The notes beneath the pieces are model-generated. The model ran no database searches and was not told where the DNA came from. It was given only the letters and a program-made list of their open reading frames with translations. A program made the translations under genes and the position numbers. This document shows positions 43,242 through 51,681 of a DNA stretch of 64,000 nucleotides, one piece after another. Each line of letters opens with the position of its first letter. The stretch's first letter is position 1. Origin of the DNA: CAIZGX01 sp964385405 (lineage in GTDB: Bacteria; Bacteroidota; Bacteroidia; Flavobacteriales_D; Sanyastnellaceae); the NCBI GenBank assembly GCA_964385405.1, contig CAYLOT010000006.1:1-64000 (forward strand). The letters are read 5' to 3'.

Positions 43242-43796
43242 CTATAACGCTGGGACGAACGGGTTTTTTGAAAAATCTTTTTTAACTTTTTTCAGTTTTC
43301 CTGAAACCGATGCATTGTATTCCATTCCGTTAACACGGAGAATAAATCCACCTATTAAATCTGAATCTACTTTCTCAGTAATTTCTACCTCTCCCCCGCA
43401 GATATTCTTTGCCACTTTCGAAACTTCCGCTCGAAGCGCATCGTCAGCTGGTACTGCAGAAATTAGTTCTACATCGAAAATGTTTCTTCCTGCCTTTACT
43501 TGTTGAACGAATGATTGAGCGATTTCACCCAAGTCACTTTCACGTCCCTTGCTCACGATTAACTCGACTAACAATTGCGTGGTTTTGTTCAATTCAGTAA
43601 ATACTGAAAACAACACTTTCAGTTTCTTATCTCCGCTAATTACCGGACTAGCCAACATAATTTGCAAATCTTTACTCGCACGAATGCTTTCAGAAATATG
43701 CAACATGTCTTTTAACAAGACATCTGTCTCTCCTCGCTCTGCAGCAAGGCTAATCAATGATTTCGCGTAACGCGATGACAGGCGAATGTTTGACAT
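43242..43796 (-). CDS. atpH: ATP synthase delta subunit
   Basis: A 184-residue peripheral-stalk protein that joins F1 alpha to the b subunits. The N-terminal helical domain includes SSRYAKSLISLAAERGETD, and the C-terminal domain carries EKVDSDLIGGFILRVNGMEYNASV, the usual signature ending. It starts one base before the atpF stop boundary and precedes atpA. Sequence conservation is low, as normal for delta. Confidence 0.93.
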   Translation of the reverse strand: MSNIRLSSRYAKSLISLAAERGETDVLLKDMLHISESIRASKDLQIMLASPVISGDKKLKVLFSVFTELNKTTQLLVELIVSKGRESDLGEIAQSFVQQVKAGRNIFDVELISAVPADDALRAEVSKVAKNICGGEVEITEKVDSDLIGGFILRVNGMEYNASVSGKLKKVKKDFSKNPFVPAL

Positions 43797-43797
43797 A

Positions 43798-44295
43798 TTA
43801 GTTAGCTCCGAATTCCTTAATTAACGAATGATTTAACGCCTTTTGCTTTTGCTCTTCTGTTAATGAATCTTTCAACAACACTTCAGCCAATTGAACTGAA
43901 AGGTCAGCCACTTGATTTTTCAAATCAGTGATTGCTGCTTGTTTCTGATTTTCAATTTCAGATTGCGCTTTGGCAATAATGCGATTAGCTTCTTCTTGCG
44001 AACGACCAACAGCATCGTTGCGCATTTTGTCAGCCATTGCCTTTGCTTCGTTCAAGATACGGTCGCGCTCGTTGCGAGCCTCACGAAGAAGGTCTTCGTT
44101 GCTCGCTTGTAAGCGACTCATTTCTTCCTTAGCAAGATCTGCTTGACGCAATGCATTAGCGATACCCTCCTCACGGTCCTTTAAAGAACTCATGATAGGT
44201 CCCCATGCCATTCTTTTCATAATGACAAGCACGCACAAGAAAGCAACCGAGGCCCAAAATACGGTACCTACGGATACACTAAGTAATCCTTCCAT
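43798..44295 (-). CDS. atpF: ATP synthase F0 b subunit
   Basis: A 165-residue stator subunit with one N-terminal membrane helix (VGTVFWASVAFLCVLVIMKRMAW). A long charged coiled coil follows, with EEGIANALRQADLAKEEMS and ARNERDRILNEAKAMADKMR. It starts 34 bases after atpE. A single b gene is present, so it should form a homodimer. Confidence 0.94.
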   Translation of the reverse strand: MEGLLSVSVGTVFWASVAFLCVLVIMKRMAWGPIMSSLKDREEGIANALRQADLAKEEMSRLQASNEDLLREARNERDRILNEAKAMADKMRNDAVGRSQEEANRIIAKAQSEIENQKQAAITDLKNQVADLSVQLAEVLLKDSLTEEQKQKALNHSLIKEFGAN

Positions 44296-44329
44296 GGATA
44301 TATCTGTGTTTAGCGCTGAGCGCCTATGA

Positions 44330-44575
44330 TTAACCTAAAGCTACTAACAAGCAAACGATTACAGCGAAAAGAGCTACCCCTTCTACCAATGCTGCTGCAA
44401 CGATCATGTTTGAACGCATATCGCCAGCTGCTTCTGGTTGACGCGCCATTCCTTCAAGCGCTGATCCACCGATTTTACCAACACCGATACCAGCACCGAT
44501 TGCTGCGATACCTGCTCCGATTCCGGCCAAACCTTGACCCATGCCTGCTTCCATTAAGAGATTTACAAATTCCAT
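44330..44575 (-). CDS. atpE: ATP synthase F0 c subunit
   Basis: An 81-residue rotor-ring hairpin of two helices joined by the loop GMARQPEAAG. The ion carboxylate is Glu65 in AAALVEGVALFAV. The polar residues of the sodium-binding consensus (Gln on helix one, Ser/Thr after the Glu) are not seen, so proton coupling is expected. Gly-rich helix one (GIGAGIAAIGAGIGVGKIG) is typical. Confidence 0.95.
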   Translation of the reverse strand: MEFVNLLMEAGMGQGLAGIGAGIAAIGAGIGVGKIGGSALEGMARQPEAAGDMRSNMIVAAALVEGVALFAVIVCLLVALG

Positions 44576-44607
44576 GTTGTTTATTTTTTGAGTTGAGAAT
44601 TTACAAT

Positions 44608-45822
44608 TTAGTGTGCGTGTTGAATTTCATGATCATGTTCATGCTCATGGTGATGGTCTTGTGTAGCGTCGCCAAAATACAACGCAGCTAACAAGGTAAA
44701 TACATATGCTTGAAGAAATGCTACCAGCAATTCCAAGCAGTACATGAATGCCATAAATAATACCGATCCCACTCCTACGCCATATCCAGCTATTGGACTC
44801 TGTTGACCAAACATTAAGGCAAGTCCTACGAACGCAAGAATAATAATGTGACCAGCGGTAATGTTAGCAGTCAAACGAATCATTAATACACAAGGCTTAA
44901 TGAAGATACTCATGAACTCAATCGGGACAAGAATAACTTTTACGAAACCCGGTACTCCCGGAGGCCAGAAAATATGACCCCAATAATGTTTATTTCCGCT
45001 TACACTCGTAATGATAAATACAATTGCAGCCAGAACGAGAGTAATACTCAATGTACCTGTGATATTGAATCCGCCGAGAAAAGGAATAAGCCCCAAAATG
45101 TTACACATCCAAATAAAGAAGAAAACAGTTAAAAGAAACGGCGTGTAAAGGTCTGCTTTCTTTTTTCCTAAGCTCGGTAATGCAATATCATCGCGAACAA
45201 AAAGAATGAATGGCTCAATAGCGTTTTGAAAACCAGATGGAGCCTTTCCTACGTTTCGCTTGTACTTGTTTGCAACCGAACGGAATAAAATGATCATGAA
45301 CACGATTACCAGTAACATTCCGAACACAGATTTCGTAATAGAGAAATCCATTACCTTGTGACCATGAGCGTCGTGTGCTGCGTTTTCACCAACGAACTCA
45401 ATCATTTCGTGATGATTACGATATCCTTTGTAATCATGGTAATCTAACTCTCCGTGCTCGTTAACAGTGTAGAAGTTGCTCGAAGAGAAAATATCTAGAT
45501 GACCCTCGTGAAGAATAATAACTGGAAGAGGAATATACAAGCTACCGCCCAAGTGAATCTGATGAGAATCTGAAATGTGGTGCATAATCATATCACCAAT
45601 TTTGAATCCTTCTTCTGCGTGTTCTTCACCGTGAGCCGCCTCAGCATGCGCTGCGTGAGCTGTTGTATCTACATGTGCTTCTGTATTCGCATGCACAGGT
45701 TGTTCTACCGATACTTGATCATGAGCAACTGGCTCAGAGGCATGACCTTCGTGCTGCGCAACAGCAACAGATGCCATTCCTAAGAATCCTATTATAAAAA
45801 GAATTTGATATAGTCTCACCAT
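44608..45822 (-). CDS. atpB: ATP synthase F0 a subunit with signal peptide
   Basis: A 404-residue proton-channel subunit. Unlike the short proteobacterial form it begins with a signal peptide (LFIIGFLGMASVAVAQ). About 90 His/Ala/Glu-rich residues follow, and there is another His-rich tail (HHHEHEHDHEIQHAH). The essential Arg lies in VLMIRLTANITAGHI, and LELLVAFLQAYVFTLLAALYF is the last helix. The frame opens at 45867, but a consensus -7 box at 45845-45852 falls inside that extension, so I start at the ATG at 45822, where the signal peptide begins. The His-rich tails are a common Bacteroidota trait. Confidence 0.93.
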   Translation of the reverse strand: MVRLYQILFIIGFLGMASVAVAQHEGHASEPVAHDQVSVEQPVHANTEAHVDTTAHAAHAEAAHGEEHAEEGFKIGDMIMHHISDSHQIHLGGSLYIPLPVIILHEGHLDIFSSSNFYTVNEHGELDYHDYKGYRNHHEMIEFVGENAAHDAHGHKVMDFSITKSVFGMLLVIVFMIILFRSVANKYKRNVGKAPSGFQNAIEPFILFVRDDIALPSLGKKKADLYTPFLLTVFFFIWMCNILGLIPFLGGFNITGTLSITLVLAAIVFIITSVSGNKHYWGHIFWPPGVPGFVKVILVPIEFMSIFIKPCVLMIRLTANITAGHIIILAFVGLALMFGQQSPIAGYGVGVGSVLFMAFMYCLELLVAFLQAYVFTLLAALYFGDATQDHHHEHEHDHEIQHAH

Positions 45823-45844
45823 CACATACCCGATTTTGGCGGTG

Positions 45845-45852
45845 CAAAAGTA
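45845..45852 (-). promoter_or_regulatory. Internal -7 box for atpB-E-F-H-A-G
   Basis: The minus strand reads TACTTTTG, a full consensus match, 22 bases before the atpB ATG. It allows the synthase genes to be transcribed separately from sprE/bactofilin. Confidence 0.6.
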
Positions 45853-45902
45853 ATCAACACTAAGCATGTACGAAATTTTTTCTACAAAAACTTTTCGAAT
45901 AC

Positions 45903-46256
45903 TTATTTTATCTTCAACAAAGCCCTCGATAGGATAATGGTTACACCCAAATAAATAAAGAATGTTCCTAACGCCAAAGGCGCCTTGGATGCGGGATACA
46001 ATAGAATTAACACCGCCACAACAATTGCAGTAAAGAGCAGTTTAATCGTCACAGTAGCCATAAAGGCATTGACAAATCTCATAGGAGATTTTTCAACCGC
46101 TGATTTTACCCATTTAAACATCAAGACATTCAAGATTGCAAATACGACTGGAACAGCCATAAAAGTTAATGGGATGCTCCATTTCAAACTCGAAAAATAA
46201 ATTATGCTCATGCAGAGCAAGGCAAAAACAACATTTGGGAAAACAAATCGATTCAT
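45903..46256 (-). CDS. Small four-helix membrane protein upstream of atpB
   Basis: A 117-residue integral membrane protein with four hydrophobic helices: VVFALLCMSIIYFSSL, TFMAVPVVFAILNVLMF, TVTIKLLFTAIVVAVLILLY and LGTFFIYLGVTIILS. It stands where AtpI-like assembly factors stand in other bacteria, between AtpZ and AtpB, and is ATGA-coupled to atpZ. It has no charged motif of AtpI that I can recognise. A role in c-ring or a-subunit assembly is inferred from position only. Confidence 0.72.
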   Translation of the reverse strand: MNRFVFPNVVFALLCMSIIYFSSLKWSIPLTFMAVPVVFAILNVLMFKWVKSAVEKSPMRFVNAFMATVTIKLLFTAIVVAVLILLYPASKAPLALGTFFIYLGVTIILSRALLKIK

Positions 46257-46444
46257 TTTTTAGATACGCTTCGAATAACAACAACTAATGAGACAATCAG
46301 GCCTAAAACAGAAAAAACCAATGTGAGCATTGGCTTTTCATTCTGAAAATATGCGTCCAATTTCCGTCCTCCCCATACACCCAAACCAATGGTTAAAGCC
46401 ATTTGCGTGGCTAATGAAGAGTATTTTAGTATCGACGGATTAAT
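46253..46444 (-). CDS. atpZ: AtpZ/AtpI family protein, non-ATG start
   Basis: A 63-residue protein with two membrane helices. LKYSSLATQMALTIGLGVWGG and PMLTLVFSVLGLIVSLVVV match the AtpZ pattern (KYSSLA, G-x-x-x-G and a hydrophilic RKLDAYF turn). AtpZ/AtpI help assemble the synthase ring or carry Mg/Ca. No ATG, GTG or TTG lies in frame upstream of the first helix; the only Met that could serve as a start is inside helix one. The best start is ATT at 46444 (product beginning with INPSILKYSS), 5 bases after the bactofilin stop. The stop overlaps the next gene's ATG by three bases (ATGA). Confidence 0.78.
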   Translation of the reverse strand: MNPSILKYSSLATQMALTIGLGVWGGRKLDAYFQNEKPMLTLVFSVLGLIVSLVVVIRSVSKK

Positions 46445-46449
46445 AAGAA

Positions 46450-46884
46450 TTATTTTGAAGCAGGAGACGATGGTGCTGCAGGAGTTCCTGGCATAACTGG
46501 CTTAGGTGCCTCCTTTTGCTTTTGACCCATTGAACAAGCACCCGAGAATGCTGCACCTGGCTCAATAGCAAGCTTGTCTGTAAAAATGTCGCCTTCAACG
46601 CGCGCAGTGCCTTTCAGAGAAAGCAATTGTTGCACATTAAGTTTACCCTTTACAAAACCTTCAATCTCTGCATTCTGACAAATTACATTCCCGTCAATCT
46701 TTCCTGTTGGACCGATAACTAGTCTTCCTTTAGTACCAATGTTTCCGGTAAAAACACCGTCAATACGAATACTACTCTCGCAACGGATTTCTCCTTCAAT
46801 TACGGTTCCTTCAACAATTCTGTTGATTGCATTTTCAGAAGATGATTCTGAAGGTCTTGCAGATGTGTTTCCTTTTGATAACAT
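46450..46884 (-). CDS. Bactofilin (polymer-forming cytoskeletal protein)
   Basis: A 144-residue bactofilin, which self-assembles into filaments without nucleotide. The DUF583 beta-helix (about 25-110) shows its repeats: IVEGTVIEGEIRCESSIRID, GVFTGNIGTKGRLVIGPTGK, IDGNVICQNAEIEGFVKGKL. The unstructured N-terminus is Ser/Arg-rich, and the C-terminus (KPVMPGTPAAPSSPASK) is disordered and Pro-rich. It lies 3 bases after the sprE/porW gene and just before atpZ, so it shares that transcript. Bactofilins often work with M23 peptidases in cell shape, and a degenerate M23 gene lies divergently just upstream of sprE. Confidence 0.93.
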   Translation of the reverse strand: MLSKGNTSARPSESSSENAINRIVEGTVIEGEIRCESSIRIDGVFTGNIGTKGRLVIGPTGKIDGNVICQNAEIEGFVKGKLNVQQLLSLKGTARVEGDIFTDKLAIEPGAAFSGACSMGQKQKEAPKPVMPGTPAAPSSPASK

Positions 46885-46887
46885 AGT

Positions 46888-49572
46888 TCAATAGTTTTTA
46901 GTAAAAAACTCTAAATAACCTTTGAAGTCCTTAGAGCGGAATAGTTCGAGATAATTCTGTTTGGTTATGATGAACTTCTCGCTTTTCGCAAGATCTAATT
47001 CTTTAATTAAATCATTGTCAGTCACAAAAGTAGTAAAATAATCTCTAGCATCTTTCAAATTAGCGAAGGACTTCACCAAAATAAAAGATGTTTGTTCGTT
47101 AAACATGGTAGTGCTAACCTTGTATTCAAAACCTGAAAAAAATGTTCTTGTAAAATCAGATGCGGCAGCCTTCGCCTTATTAATGTTAATTTTCTTTGAA
47201 TCTATAACTGCAACAATGTAATGCTCTCCTTCATCTGATTTGATATAATTCGATGCAGTTCCTGCGGCAGAAGGTTTTGAAGGTGCTACTGAAGTGAGCT
47301 GTTTGAGCATCTCCCCCGCTTGAGTAGCCATATCGGTATTTGGACAACCAGCAACCACAGCTTTCAATTCTGCTTCACAATTCTCTCGAATGCCAAAAGC
47401 AACCTCTGTTTTCCCCAGACATATCGCCTTTAACATGTGATATTGGCAAATCAAATGATTCGTTGGACGCTCTGCAATTGCTTTTGTACAAGCCGTTACG
47501 GCGTCATAAGGGTGGTTAGTAACATATTGATTGTAAGCCTTGGTATAATTTTTCTCTTCTTCTTCCTTCCGCATTTGCTCAGCATTCATGTAATTCGGAT
47601 TGTCAACTAATAGCGCCCAATCAGAATTTGGATATTTCGATTTGATTTGATTACCCCAGAATATTGAACTGCATGTTGAGCAAAATGGATTCTGTGAATA
47701 GCCCTCTTCCTTCTCTTTGGCTAACCAGCCACGAAACAACTGATAATAGGCCAAAGGATGAAAGCCTCCTTCTTCACACTTCGCAATCATTTTTTCCCAA
47801 GAAGTCATAGCATTGTCAATATCTTCCAACTTCTCTTTGTACACCAAGCCAGACAGATAATACGCCTCCGCTAAATCAGCTTTCATCTCAGTAATTGCAG
47901 AGCTATTTCCACATGGTAACTTCGAACGAAGTTCATCAACAGAGGGAACCTTATACTTAGGGTCTTCGTCACCAACAATTTCCGTTTCTGAAACTTCAAC
48001 TACACTTTCATCTCTTTCACCGGTCATCATAGCCAACAAGCTTTGATTCCTCCAATTGTCCTTTAATGGGCGACCAGACCAAGTCTCGTCGAAAATATTC
48101 TTTCCGCGCTTCAATAAATCTTGATTGTAAATCCAAAATGTTCCGTCGATTTCATCCCCCTTCAATGCTGCTAAACGAGCTTCTTCATCTATTCGCTTCT
48201 TCTCCGCCATCTCTGCTAGCATTTGATCATGAACAGAATTTAGTGTTTTTTCAATTTCAGAAGAGGGCTTCTGACAGAGGGTCAAGAGACTATCATTTTC
48301 TGCAATAACATTCAAATGTCCAACCAATTCGTTCAAACTAAGCGCGCGAGCCTTTATCTCTTTGTAGCGAGCATGTTCCATAGCCAAGTTGTGATAGGCA
48401 CTGTCATAATTTATTTGTGCCCGCGGATATTCCCTCTGTGCAAAGTACAAATCGCCTAGAGTAATAAAAATTTTAAGGCGCTTACTTTTGTTTGTTTTGT
48501 TGAACTTTAATGCCTTCTCAAAATAATCTATTGCCTCTTTCCGCTTTTCCAATTCTAAGGTAACAGTACCTAGCGCGTAATAAATGACATCTTTGTAAGT
48601 CTCATTCTTTATGTCTTCCAACATCACCAACAAGGTCTTCTGTGCTTCATTGTAATTCCTTGAAATCTTGGTGTCAGTAAGAAGCATTTGAAGTTTCGAT
48701 TGAAACTCTAATTCATAAGGAGGTTTCAATTTGATTACTTTCTGAAAGGCTACCTTAGCATCGCCTGACTTATCCATGCGATCATACAATTGTCCGAGCA
48801 CGAACTGCGGGATAATTCGATCCGTCTTTTTCGTAATCAACGCCAATCCTTTTTCTAGCGGATCAATAGCCTCGCCGTACTCCCCTTGAATCATAAAAAA
48901 CTCCGCCTTCACTAAATACAATTCCCGAGCTAAATCCTTTGGAAGATCTTCGTAACCATCTGCCTTCTGCAACAGCTGTTTAGCTTTCGAAATATCACCT
49001 TCAAGAAAGTACGAACGAGCGGCCCAGATGTATGCACGAATCTGAACAGCCTCTGATGAATATTTATTCGAAATGAAATTAAATGTTTCCTGCGCTTTGT
49101 AAAATTCGCCTTTGTACAAGTTCGCCTGACCAATCACATGATAATTATCGTCCATCCATTTGTTGTACTCCGGCCATTTCATGTCTTTCTTTGACTCTGC
49201 TACTAGGGTATGACGCTTAACAACTTTACCACATTTTTTAATGGCCTTGTCCAGATCGGGAATCAACTCTTTCTTCTGAGAAACCGTACCATAATTGTAA
49301 AGAGGAATTACTTCATCATAGTCATCCTTCCTTCCATTCGCCAGGGTCATTTGGGATTTCTTCACCAATTCATTGGCGTTGAAATAACCGTTAAAGTGCC
49401 CAAGCGTGTTATGATAAGCGCGATAAGCAACTCCATCTTCCTTGGTAGAACAACCTGGAAAGAATAAACTAATGAAGAAAACCACAACAAAACCAGTTGC
49501 CATGCGCACAGAACTTCTCTTGTGAGAGCTTAATTCTTTATTATCCAAATTCGACTTTTTACGCATGCGCAT
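46888..49572 (-). CDS. SprE/PorW-like T9SS lipoprotein with TPR repeats
   Basis: A large TPR protein, up to 894 residues. FFPGC is a lipobox-like motif (Cys41, or Cys18 if the internal ATG is used). The conserved AYHNTLGHFNGYFNANELVKK opening follows, then many TPR repeats (for example AIDYFEKALKFNKT and QINYDSAYHNLAM) and a SPOR-like C-terminal region (EHYIVAVIDSKKININKAKA). SprE/PorW is required for type IX secretion and gliding, linking the outer-membrane complex to the motor. The first ATG at 49572 agrees with a -7 box at 49590-49597; the ATG at 49503 gives a cleaner lipoprotein signal. Neighbours sprE-bactofilin-atpZ-atpB fit Flavobacteriia. Confidence 0.86.
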   Translation of the reverse strand: MRMRKKSNLDNKELSSHKRSSVRMATGFVVVFFISLFFPGCSTKEDGVAYRAYHNTLGHFNGYFNANELVKKSQMTLANGRKDDYDEVIPLYNYGTVSQKKELIPDLDKAIKKCGKVVKRHTLVAESKKDMKWPEYNKWMDDNYHVIGQANLYKGEFYKAQETFNFISNKYSSEAVQIRAYIWAARSYFLEGDISKAKQLLQKADGYEDLPKDLARELYLVKAEFFMIQGEYGEAIDPLEKGLALITKKTDRIIPQFVLGQLYDRMDKSGDAKVAFQKVIKLKPPYELEFQSKLQMLLTDTKISRNYNEAQKTLLVMLEDIKNETYKDVIYYALGTVTLELEKRKEAIDYFEKALKFNKTNKSKRLKIFITLGDLYFAQREYPRAQINYDSAYHNLAMEHARYKEIKARALSLNELVGHLNVIAENDSLLTLCQKPSSEIEKTLNSVHDQMLAEMAEKKRIDEEARLAALKGDEIDGTFWIYNQDLLKRGKNIFDETWSGRPLKDNWRNQSLLAMMTGERDESVVEVSETEIVGDEDPKYKVPSVDELRSKLPCGNSSAITEMKADLAEAYYLSGLVYKEKLEDIDNAMTSWEKMIAKCEEGGFHPLAYYQLFRGWLAKEKEEGYSQNPFCSTCSSIFWGNQIKSKYPNSDWALLVDNPNYMNAEQMRKEEEEKNYTKAYNQYVTNHPYDAVTACTKAIAERPTNHLICQYHMLKAICLGKTEVAFGIRENCEAELKAVVAGCPNTDMATQAGEMLKQLTSVAPSKPSAAGTASNYIKSDEGEHYIVAVIDSKKININKAKAAASDFTRTFFSGFEYKVSTTMFNEQTSFILVKSFANLKDARDYFTTFVTDNDLIKELDLAKSEKFIITKQNYLELFRSKDFKGYLEFFTKNY

Positions 49573-49589
49573 TTTCTAACGACAGAAAG

Positions 49590-49597
49590 CGAATTTA
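49590..49597 (-). promoter_or_regulatory. -7 box for the sprE-bactofilin-atp operon
   Basis: The minus strand reads TAAATTCG, one base off TAnnTTTG, 17 bases before the ATG at 49572. Confidence 0.45.
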
Positions 49598-49645
49598 TTG
49601 CATTTCCCTTTACATTCATCCATTCTTCTTACTTTTATACCCGCG

Positions 49646-50500
49646 ATGGAAAGGAAAAAGAAAAGAAAGAAAATTCTCAAAAAGCTGAAGAAACCCTTCC
49701 GCTTAATCATACTAAACGAAAATTCTTTTGAAGAGCGTTTTTCCTACAGCCTCACCCCAATGAATGTTATTGTAATGATTGGCGGATTTTTGGTTGTGTT
49801 TTCTTTACTGTTCTATTCACTCATTGCATTTACGCCTCTAAGAACAGTTTTAATTCCTGACTTTTCCTCCTACGAATCACGAGCAGATGCTCGAAAGGCC
49901 AGATTAATGGCCGATTCATTGAACAACGTTTTAAAAAATCAAGAACATTACTTCAACGATTTGAAAATTATTTTGTCTGGTGGAAAGCCTGTCTCATCTG
50001 TTCCAGATAGCGTACCCAAGGGAACTCAGAGTGTTGATTTGAATTATGTGATTAGTGATGTTGACCAAGCCATCCGTGAAGAATTAGATCATGCCAGCAC
50101 CGTGTTTGTGACTCAAAATGGCCGTATTCCTGAATCTGGTTACCTTTTATTCCCCCCTGTAGCAGGAAGCATAAGCTCTAACTTCGAACCTCAATTCGGA
50201 AAGAAAGGAGTCTATTGGACCTCGGTAAAAAATGAGGCGGTGAAGTCGGTTTTAGATGGAACAATAATCTCTTCGAGCTATACCGTAAGCGATGGAAATA
50301 CGGTGCTCATTCAACATCCGAACAACATGGTATCGGCCTATAAGAATTTAGCCGTGCTTTTCAAACAAAGTGGTGAATCTGTGAAAGCGGGTGAGGGAAT
50401 TGGCTGGGTAGGCGAAAACGCGAACGGACAAGGTCAATTCTATTTCGAAATTTGGAAAAACAGTGTACCTGTTGACCCGAGGAATTACTACTCGAATTAA
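49646..50500 (+). CDS. Degenerate M23/LytM-like membrane protein
   Basis: A 284-residue protein. It has a very basic N-terminus (MERKKKRKKILKKLKKPF), one membrane helix (NVIVMIGGFLVVFSLLFYS), a periplasmic coiled-coil stretch and a C-terminal LytM fold. The fold is recognisable (LLFPPVAGSISSNFEPQFG, VLDGTIISSSYTVSDGNTVLI, AYKNLAVLFKQSGESVKAG). The zinc motifs are lost: HxxxD is replaced by the GVYWTS region and HxH by QFYFE. It should be catalytically inactive, like EnvC/NlpD-type regulators of amidases. I start at the ATG at 49646, since upstream residues overlap the sprE promoter. It diverges from sprE/bactofilin. Confidence 0.82.
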   Translation: MERKKKRKKILKKLKKPFRLIILNENSFEERFSYSLTPMNVIVMIGGFLVVFSLLFYSLIAFTPLRTVLIPDFSSYESRADARKARLMADSLNNVLKNQEHYFNDLKIILSGGKPVSSVPDSVPKGTQSVDLNYVISDVDQAIREELDHASTVFVTQNGRIPESGYLLFPPVAGSISSNFEPQFGKKGVYWTSVKNEAVKSVLDGTIISSSYTVSDGNTVLIQHPNNMVSAYKNLAVLFKQSGESVKAGEGIGWVGENANGQGQFYFEIWKNSVPVDPRNYYSN

Positions 50501-51405
50501 ACGCGCACCATTTCTCCGAATACATCAATTCGGGCATTCAATTTTTCCTCAGTTACTTTCAGCAAGGCATCTGGGCCAAAGTCTTCACACGTGAACGAAG
50601 CCATGGCAGACCCCGTAATGATTGCCTTCTTCATGGCCGTGAAACTTGTGTCGTTCATCTTCGCTAAGTAGCCAATGAAGCCTCCTGCGAAAGAGTCGCC
50701 CGCGCCTGTCGGATCAACAACCTCGTCTAACAGCATTGCAGGGGCAAAAAATACTTCATCCTGACTAAACAACAACGCACCGTGTTCACCCTTCTTAATA
50801 ATCAATGCTTTTGGACCCAAAGTCAAAATCTTCGCAGCGGCCTTCTTTAATGAACGCTCTCCGGTATACTGACGAGCCTCTTCATCGTTGATTGTAACTA
50901 CGTCTACCATTCCGAACACTTTGTCTAAATCTTCACGAGCAACATCCATCCAGAAATTCATGGTGTCTAACACCACCAGCTTCGGACGCTTGTTCATCTG
51001 ATTCAGAACCGCAATTTGAACTGCTGGCACCAAATTTCCCAACATCACATATTCCGCGTCTCTGTAATTCTCTGGAAGGTTCGGTTCAAACGTCGCTAAC
51101 ACATTTAAATCTGTGGCCAACGTATCTCGCGAATTCATATCGAGATGATACTTACCCGACCAATGAAACGATTTTTCTCCTTCCTTAATTTGAAGTCCAG
51201 ACAAGTCCACTCCGCGAGATTTCAATTCATTCATGAACGCCTCTGGAAAATCATCTCCAACCACACTCACTACTCCGCAGTCTCCGTTCAAGTATGCTGC
51301 TGCCATAGAAATATAGGTTGCCGCACCACCAATAACTTTTTCGCGAGATTCAAAAGGTGTTGCAATACTATCAAAGGCAACAGTTCCAACAGTAATTAAC
51401 TTCAT
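50497..51405 (-). CDS. PfkB family carbohydrate kinase
   Basis: A 302-residue sugar or nucleoside kinase. GGAATYISMAAAYL is the substrate-binding N-terminal signature. The C-terminal DPTGAGDSFAGGFIGYLAK holds the catalytic Asp and the anion hole. An adenosine/ribokinase-like pattern is seen in VVTINDEEARQYTGE and IIKKGEHGALL. It follows rpmH but a strong terminator lies between them. The substrate (ribose, fructose, adenosine or other) cannot be told from the motifs alone. Its stop overlaps the M23-like gene stop in a TTAA. Confidence 0.88.
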   Translation of the reverse strand: MKLITVGTVAFDSIATPFESREKVIGGAATYISMAAAYLNGDCGVVSVVGDDFPEAFMNELKSRGVDLSGLQIKEGEKSFHWSGKYHLDMNSRDTLATDLNVLATFEPNLPENYRDAEYVMLGNLVPAVQIAVLNQMNKRPKLVVLDTMNFWMDVAREDLDKVFGMVDVVTINDEEARQYTGERSLKKAAAKILTLGPKALIIKKGEHGALLFSQDEVFFAPAMLLDEVVDPTGAGDSFAGGFIGYLAKMNDTSFTAMKKAIITGSAMASFTCEDFGPDALLKVTEEKLNARIDVFGEMVRV

Positions 51406-51423
51406 AATTCAATTTTTTATTTC

Positions 51424-51458
51424 AAAAAAAAACCGCCCAAAAATACATTTGAGCGGTT
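51424..51458 (-). terminator. Intrinsic terminator after rpmH
   Basis: On the minus strand an 11-base-pair stem with one G-U pair (AACCGCTCAAA with TTTGGGCGGTT) and a 6-base loop is followed by a run of seven to nine T. This is a strong intrinsic terminator that ends the rpmH transcript before the PfkB gene. Confidence 0.85.
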
Positions 51459-51478
51459 GTTCAATATTTTGAACGCTA

Positions 51479-51649
51479 TTATAAGCGAACGATTCCTTTG
51501 TGACGACGTTCGTCAGAAACTGTTAATTTCTTACGTCCTTTTCTTCTACGAGCAGAAAGAACCAAACGGCCTTTAGCAGTAGACATGCGCTTGCGGAAAC
51601 CGTGTTTGTTTCTGCGTTTTGTATTCGAAGGTTGATAAGTACGTTTCAT
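51479..51649 (-). CDS. rpmH: 50S ribosomal protein L34
   Basis: A 56-residue basic ribosomal protein. It begins MKRTYQPSNTKRRNKHGFRK and continues RMSTAKGRLVLSARRRKGRK, the complete L34 signature, ending in KGIVRL. The gene is too small to be caught by length-based searches. It has its own consensus promoter and terminator, so it is monocistronic. The usual rnpA/yidC neighbours are not adjacent, and no oriC features (DnaA boxes) were seen here. Confidence 0.97.
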   Translation of the reverse strand: MKRTYQPSNTKRRNKHGFRKRMSTAKGRLVLSARRRKGRKKLTVSDERRHKGIVRL

Positions 51650-51681
51650 AATTTCTTGTTGTTAAATTTCCAACGGGACGG

